The notes under the pieces are model-generated. The model was given only the letters and a program-made list of their open reading frames with translations. It searched no databases and was not told the DNA's origin. Shown piece after piece: positions 58,341 through 64,000 of a stretch of DNA of 64,000 bases (its first letter is position 1; every line of letters starts with the position of its first letter). Position numbers and translations under genes: made by a program. Origin of the DNA: Silene latifolia (lineage: Eukaryota; Streptophyta; Magnoliopsida; Caryophyllales; Caryophyllaceae); contig NC_133526.1 in NCBI RefSeq assembly GCF_048544455.1, forward strand, positions 9,688,001 through 9,752,000. Reading direction: 5' to 3'.

Positions 58341-59361
58341 TATAAAATATAATTAAAAGGCTACCCTAAAATGACAAATAAACGCCACTTAGACAAAGCC
58401 ATGTAGGATCCAAAAAGCCACCTAGATTAAAATTTAACATGATGTGTCATATTTATATGTGATGTTTCAATTTTTTAATGTGACATGGCGAATTAATGTG
58501 ACATGGATTATCAATTTATTATTACATGACATTAATTTAAATCATTTATCTATAAATTAATTTAATTCACTTATATCTATAATATTAAAGGATATTATCA
58601 TTATTCTTAAATTAATTTTGTACATTAAATATATTGTCTTCCAAAATTTACATAACCCTTACAAATTTACATCAAATTTCATAATTTATAATTAATATTG
58701 ACATTTTAATTGAATTTTTTTGTAATAAAACATGTTAATAAATTTCATAATTTATAATTAAAATTGAAATTTTAATTAAAATTTTTGTAACAAAACATAT
58801 TAAGGAATTAAATAAACCTCTTCATATTACTAAACACTCACCATTATTAATATTTTCCTATTTAATTCATTATTTTTAATTTTTTTTATAACGAAACATG
58901 TTAATAAATTAATTAAACCTCTTCATATTACTGAACACCCACCAATATTAACATTTTCCTATTTTTTTTAATTAAACATGGTAATAAATTGATTAAAACT
59001 CTTCATAATACTTAACACACACGAAATTAATTAATTTTTGTAATAATATGTAAATAATTTTATTAAAACTCCTTATATTACTCAACAACCATAATTTTTA
59101 TTAATATTTTGTCCTATTTAATTCGTCTCTTGAGGTCCTCGACAATAAATTATCTAATTTAATAATACCAGAAAATAAATTAAAAATTAAATTAAAATAG
59201 GGGAATTTATGGTTGTGTAATGACTATAAAACCTATAATAGTTTCTATTCACTTTATTTATTTAAAATATGCCCATTTGTCATGAGTTTTTAAGTTGTGA
59301 ATTGTATTTTATGGTTTAATTTATTTATTTTATTATATTGAGTATATTGAGTATATTGAGT

Positions 59362-60046
<685 letters not shown>

Positions 60047-60359
60047 GCAATAAGGTATATTTTAATTTTTTATGTTGCTGGTTTTATGAATTGTTTGCTT
60101 TATATTTGAATTCATGTTTTCCACTTGGTTTAATTTAAGTGACTTACATGTGACAATGTTTTGATTCGTTTGTCAAGTTTTTGCCAGGTTGATGTTTTAT
60201 CTTTTGGTCAATATTTTTTTTTATAATTTTAATGCACCATGAAACGTATGTGAATGCAGATAAGGCAAACCATCACGTGGGTAATCTAAAGAGGGAAGAA
60301 ATACAAAAGGCGCGAAACTGAGGTAAAATTAAAGGTAAAAAAAACGTAAGGTAGAAACT

Positions 60360-61205
60360 GATAAGTAATAGATGATTGTTGATCTCAAAAGAGAAGTCTT
60401 ATAATATTTCTTTTAATTTGTATTGTGGTGTAATTTTTCTATTATACTTTCCCGATCAACCTATTTGAATTTGTATTTTTGTATTCACGAGAATAATCAT
60501 TTCTAACATATATTTTTCTTTTTCATTTTATATGAACAATTATCAAGGCATGTAATAAAAGGATGCTAAAATGAACCTTCTGGTAATAATTAAATAGTAT
60601 GATTTCTAAATTGTACTTCGTATGTTTTTAAGTTTATGTGGTTTTTTTTTTGGTCAAAACAGAAATAATACATAAAACTTACTCTCATAATTTCCTAAAA
60701 AAACCTACTCTCATAATTAATGGTAAATAAATAAGTACAAATAATTGAATGAAAAATCTTTAAAATTTTACAATTTACTTTTTGAACCATCATTCCCTCT
60801 TCCAATTTAAGTTTTCTCCAACTCCTACCTTTTGATTGTTTTTCTATAAAATTTACTGTACTTTTTAAAGTGGTATATGCTTTTTTAACCATTATAAGAT
60901 GATCATTAATCTCAAAATGGAGATCTTATAATATTTCTTTAAATTTGTTATAAAGCGTATATTGTTGTGTAATTTTACTATTATGCTTTCTCGATCAACC
61001 TATTTGAATTTGTATGTTTGTATTCATGAGTATAATCATTTCTAACATATATTTTTCTTTTTCATTTCAAATGAACTATTATCAAGGCATGTGCTAAATG
61101 AAAGCGTATTAAAAGGAAGCGAAAGTGAACTTTCAGATAAATATTAAATAGTATGGTTTCGAAATTCTAATCCGTATGTTTTTAAGTTTATCTGTTTTTT
61201 TTTTT
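60360..61205. repeat. Pair of diverged direct repeats of about 290 bp
   Basis: 60365-60650 and 60898-61205 share 'cttataatatttctt', 'cgatcaacctatttgaattt' and 'tttctaacatatatttttct', in the same order and strand, with about 85-90 percent identity by eye. The spacer (60650-60895) is different. No coding potential. Confidence 0.75.
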
Positions 61206-61437
61206 CACTTTTTCTTTTTGTCGCCCATAAATTACTTATTTCGCCCGAGTAAATGACGAAATTACCCTTTTTCCTCAATTCCTTTCACACCCCACTATAT
61301 CATCTCTAACCTTCATAAATCTACATTTTTAAATATCACTATTCATTTATTTTCATCTAACTTGATCAATAATAACAATTTAAAGTGGAAAATTTATCAA
61401 TTTACTTAACTAAATGCAAGAAAATTAATTAGCAAAA

Positions 61438-61680
61438 CTAAAGACGAGGGAAAATACTGCATTGTACGAAACTACGAATTAGGAATGGACGACTATCAAA
61501 GTGAAGAAAATTACTTGCTAACATCCATGAACAGCCTTTGGTGTAGCTGTAAATGACGGTGAAAAATTTTTGAATTCTGTGCGCAACACAGATAATATAC
61601 GCATAAAAGGATTCGTATCGCAGTTCACACAAGCCAGCAAAAACATAATCGACATTCACCATGACCACGTCGTGTAACAT
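61438..61680 (-). CDS. Unrecognised ORF, 80 residues, in a GC-richer segment
   Basis: Starts MLHDVVMVNVDYVF and includes 'AYIICVAHRIQKFFTVIYSY'. I do not recognise it. It sits directly downstream of the ORF at 61688-62110, inside a TIR element, so a captured gene piece is one explanation. A donor-like GTAATT lies near 61498-61503 (minus). No homologue was recalled. Confidence 0.25.
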   Translation of the reverse strand: MLHDVVMVNVDYVFAGLCELRYESFYAYIICVAHRIQKFFTVIYSYTKGCSWMLASNFLHFDSRPFLIRSFVQCSIFPRL

Positions 61681-61687
61681 GAGCCAT

Positions 61688-62110
61688 TCAGAATTTCAGA
61701 CTAGATGGTGGCAAGACCAATCCCCAATGGTAGTTCGAGCTACGGAGATGATAAAAACCATAACGGTTCCACGCTTTCACACGATAGAGACGACATAGTC
61801 TCTGGGCTTCGTACTCGGTTCGCGCCAAGACCATGATAGTTTCATGTATAGTACACGACCAACACATGGTGGTCTCGTGCGTGGTACACGACCAGTCCAT
61901 GGTGGTCTTGTGTGCACTATACGACCAGCCCATAGTGGTCTCGTGTACATTACACGACCAACCCATAGGCGTCACGTGCAACGTGCATGAACAGTCACTA
62001 AATGCTCTTTCGCCCCTCGCCCCTCGACTAAAATCGCTCCATGGCCTCTGAACAATCAATTGCTGCATTCTCAATCGAAATTCAAAGGTACAAATTAAGA
62101 GTGAATCCAA
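61688..62110 (-). CDS. Unrecognised ORF, 140 residues, with 11-residue tandem repeats
   Basis: Contains about five imperfect 11-residue repeats of the type 'HETTMxWSCT', encoded by a 33-bp minisatellite (about 61840-61980). The opposite strand is also open across the repeats (61833-62051). I do not recognise a family. The context (TIR element, AT-rich surroundings) favours a captured or decayed gene piece over a working gene. Confidence 0.3.
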   Translation of the reverse strand: MDSLLICTFEFRLRMQQLIVQRPWSDFSRGARGERAFSDCSCTLHVTPMGWSCNVHETTMGWSYSAHKTTMDWSCTTHETTMCWSCTIHETIMVLARTEYEAQRLCRLYRVKAWNRYGFYHLRSSNYHWGLVLPPSSLKF

Positions 62111-62405
62111 AAGTTTACTAGGGTACGGTCATAAATTCAGTAAAAATGAATTGAAAATCAATCGAGTTACGAATCCTTTTTAGTTATCTCATATGTCGGT
62201 GTAATTTGTAAATATCATGATTGAAATAGTTATATCCATGTAATTAAGTTTGGATTTACAAAAATTAAGATAGTTAAATAATATATTAAAAAAAAAGAAT
62301 AGATTTGAAGAGGGAAAAAAATCATTGGGGGTAGAATTGGGAAGTTAGTATAAAATTCGGGCGATGTTAGTAAAAACTCGGGCGACAAAAAGTAGTACCC
62401 TTTTT

Positions 62406-63159
62406 TTTTCAACCCGGAATAGATTATTGTATAGTCTTTAATACTATTTTTATTTTTATATAGGATCGTGGACATAAGTATAACAAGAGATGGATCAAAT
62501 TCTTGAAATAGTAATAAGGAACTTAAAAAATTTTATGAACCTTTTGGAATTCGGATTTTGGGAATATAGTTTTTTAAATTATTGAGCTATTGAAATGAAA
62601 ATTTAATTCGTAATACATGGAGTAGATACGACCATACCGTTGAAGCGTATCTAATATTCTTCTATCGATATGATAAATGTTTTTCGAATGTAAATAATAT
62701 TGAAGCATGCACGTGGCTATAAGACTTCAAAGATATTTCTACGGGAGGGTTGATGGGGAGGTCTGGAAATAATTTGGAGATGACTATACTGAGGTATTGC
62801 GTTTACAACCTTATAAGGCGTTATTGAATATTTTTCCATACGGAATTTATTATATACGGATGATTTCAACTTTTAATATTTAAAAAACTCACTTTATTAT
62901 ATTGCGGAGTAAAACACACGTATATATAATGAGTCGTCTTTGTCATTGCTCCGTTTTAAAGTTTCTCAAAATTAATAGCTACCACATTGTCACTTGCAGG
63001 ATTCGATTTACAAAAAGAAATAAAAGTTGTCAAAGAAATAAGGTATTAACTAACTAATTTCTACGTATTTCAAGACTGTATATTTTTAAATGGATTAACA
63101 ACTAATTGCTCGAACATATATTAACAATACAATAAAAATATCAAAATTAAAACAGATAA
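62406..63159. other. AT-rich stretch without a gene
   Basis: No ORF, RNA gene or element end is supported; it leads to the Helitron hairpin at 63160. Confidence 0.5.
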
Positions 63160-63415
63160 ACCCGTGAATTTCACGGGTCACAACTAGTTTTTAATTATTA
63201 ATTTGGAAAATTCACGTGATACTCCTGAACTATGTCATTTTGTAACTGTTACCCAACTTTTTAAGTTTGTACACAAAGTACTCTTGAATTTTTTTTTCAA
63301 GCATGGCATGCCCTTTTATCATTCTTAAAGTTTTCAATTAAGCATAAATCATAGACCAAAAATCGGATTTGGGCAATTCTTTTTTTCAAATTGATTAACC
63401 TTTCGAGATCTATAA

Positions 63416-63708
63416 CACTACTACAAATCCAGGCAACTACAACGCCCCTTTAACAACGATTATTCACGAAAATCACAATAGACCCGTTGTTATATTAAAA
63501 CCCGTTGTTATAACTTTCCCCCCAAAATTGAGTCACACTTTCCACAACGGGTTTTTATACATAAAACCGTGGTTAATAGTTTTAACAACGGTTTCCTTAA
63601 GTAAACCAACCGTTGTTAAAACCTTCTACAACGGACGCTTTAACAACGTCCGCTTTTTTATATAACAACGGTTTTTGACCGTTGTTATAGTCTGTATCTG
63701 TAGTAGTG
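63416..63708. mobile_element. CACTA (En/Spm) miniature element
   Basis: TIR CACTACTACAAAT at left, TGTAGTAGTG at right, 3-bp duplication TAA (63413-63415 and 63709-63711). 293 bp. The interior carries many copies of 'acaacgg' or 'ccgttgt' in both directions, the type of subterminal motif that CACTA transposases bind. Non-coding. Confidence 0.9.
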
Positions 63709-63711
63709 TAA

Positions 63712-64000
63712 TTTGACAAAATGAAAATGGTTATTAGAAAATTTAAGATTGAGGTTATAGTCGATTTGAGATTTTCGTACAAAAAAACCCCGTTTCCCTT
63801 AATAAAAGGACTTTTCAAACGTGTATTTTTAATAAAACCGGTTTTAGTTTTCCCGAGGATTTTCTTACAAAACAAATTTTCCCTAATAAATTTAAAAATC
63901 GAAAGCGCATTTTTTATTTCTCGAGGATTTTCAACATCATGCTAAAAAAGTTTATTTTAAAACTAATTGCGTAGTAGGATTGATTATCATAATATTAAAA
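63712..64000. other. AT-rich right edge, no gene supported
   Basis: The short ORFs here (63597-63875 minus, 63721-63945 plus) have no family features and the first one runs through the CACTA element. Confidence 0.5.

Larger units (their letters stand above)
61210..62405. mobile_element. TIR element of MULE style carrying an ORF pair
   Basis: Left end 'ctttttgtcgcccataaatt' then 'tcgcccgagtaaa' (61218-61255); right end is the imperfect inverse with 'ctcgggcgacaaaaag' (62375-62392) and 'ttcgggcgatg' (about 62357). The repeated 'cgcccga' modules in both arms support a TIR element. A T-run on both sides hides any target duplication. The interior is clearly richer in GC than the surroundings. Confidence 0.45.

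Noticed and set aside
61840..61980. Possible CRISPR-like array of spaced repeats
   Set aside because: Units are directly adjacent, imperfect and in a plant genome; it is a 33-bp minisatellite.

Overview
This 64 kb window is plant nuclear DNA. It holds a spliced 13-exon gene with GT..AG introns, intronless Bet v 1/PR-10 genes, and dense nested plant transposable elements (Ty3/Gypsy Athila- and Tat-type, Helitron, MULE, hAT, Stowaway, Tourist and CACTA). The host is a eudicot. A Caryophyllales species is my guess, resting only on Retand-like Tat elements and general sequence feel, and is weak.

Layout. 1-960: LINE-type DUF4283 fragment (minus strand) and a tRNA-like SINE head. 1057-3239: a non-autonomous Helitron with a MULE inside it; it ends 72 bp before the start codon of the main gene. 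3312-11495: a KDM3/JMJ25-type JmjC gene, reconstructed as 13 exons and 1,089 residues. 11723-15150: PR-10 gene copy A, LTR debris, and a 3'-half PR-10 pseudogene A'. 15150-23186: intergenic DNA with a Stowaway MITE, a TRIM/Copia-like LTR end, a solo LTR nested in another LTR, a G-rich microsatellite and an Athila-like LTR relic. 23187-43315: a second copy of the same Helitron family on the minus strand, split by a Tat-type Gypsy element (24082-42900) that is itself split by an Athila-like gag-protease element (26622-37638). 43316-46165: PR-10 copy B with its own TATA box, beside a hAT MITE. 46166-57052: a MULE-type MITE split by a third Gypsy element (46186-56237, Tat type with two RNase H regions and an antisense ORF). 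57053-64000: the rest of the duplicated flank, MITEs, a 683 bp pure TTG repeat, a GC-richer ORF pair inside a TIR element, a Helitron 3' end, and a CACTA mini-element.

How it fits together. The only host genes I support are the JmjC gene, two full PR-10 genes and one PR-10 fragment. PR-10 A' and B share about 1 kb of 3' flank, so they mark an old tandem duplication that later insertions pushed about 30 kb apart. Several insertions can be ordered by comparing paralogous empty sites: the MULE in Helitron 1 is absent from Helitron 2, the Tat element in Helitron 2 is absent from Helitron 1, and the MULE MITE in the B flank is absent from the A' flank. Both Tat elements carry an ORF antisense to gag-pol with its own TATA box. 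All of this comes from reading the sequence by eye; alignments, expression data and copy numbers were not available.
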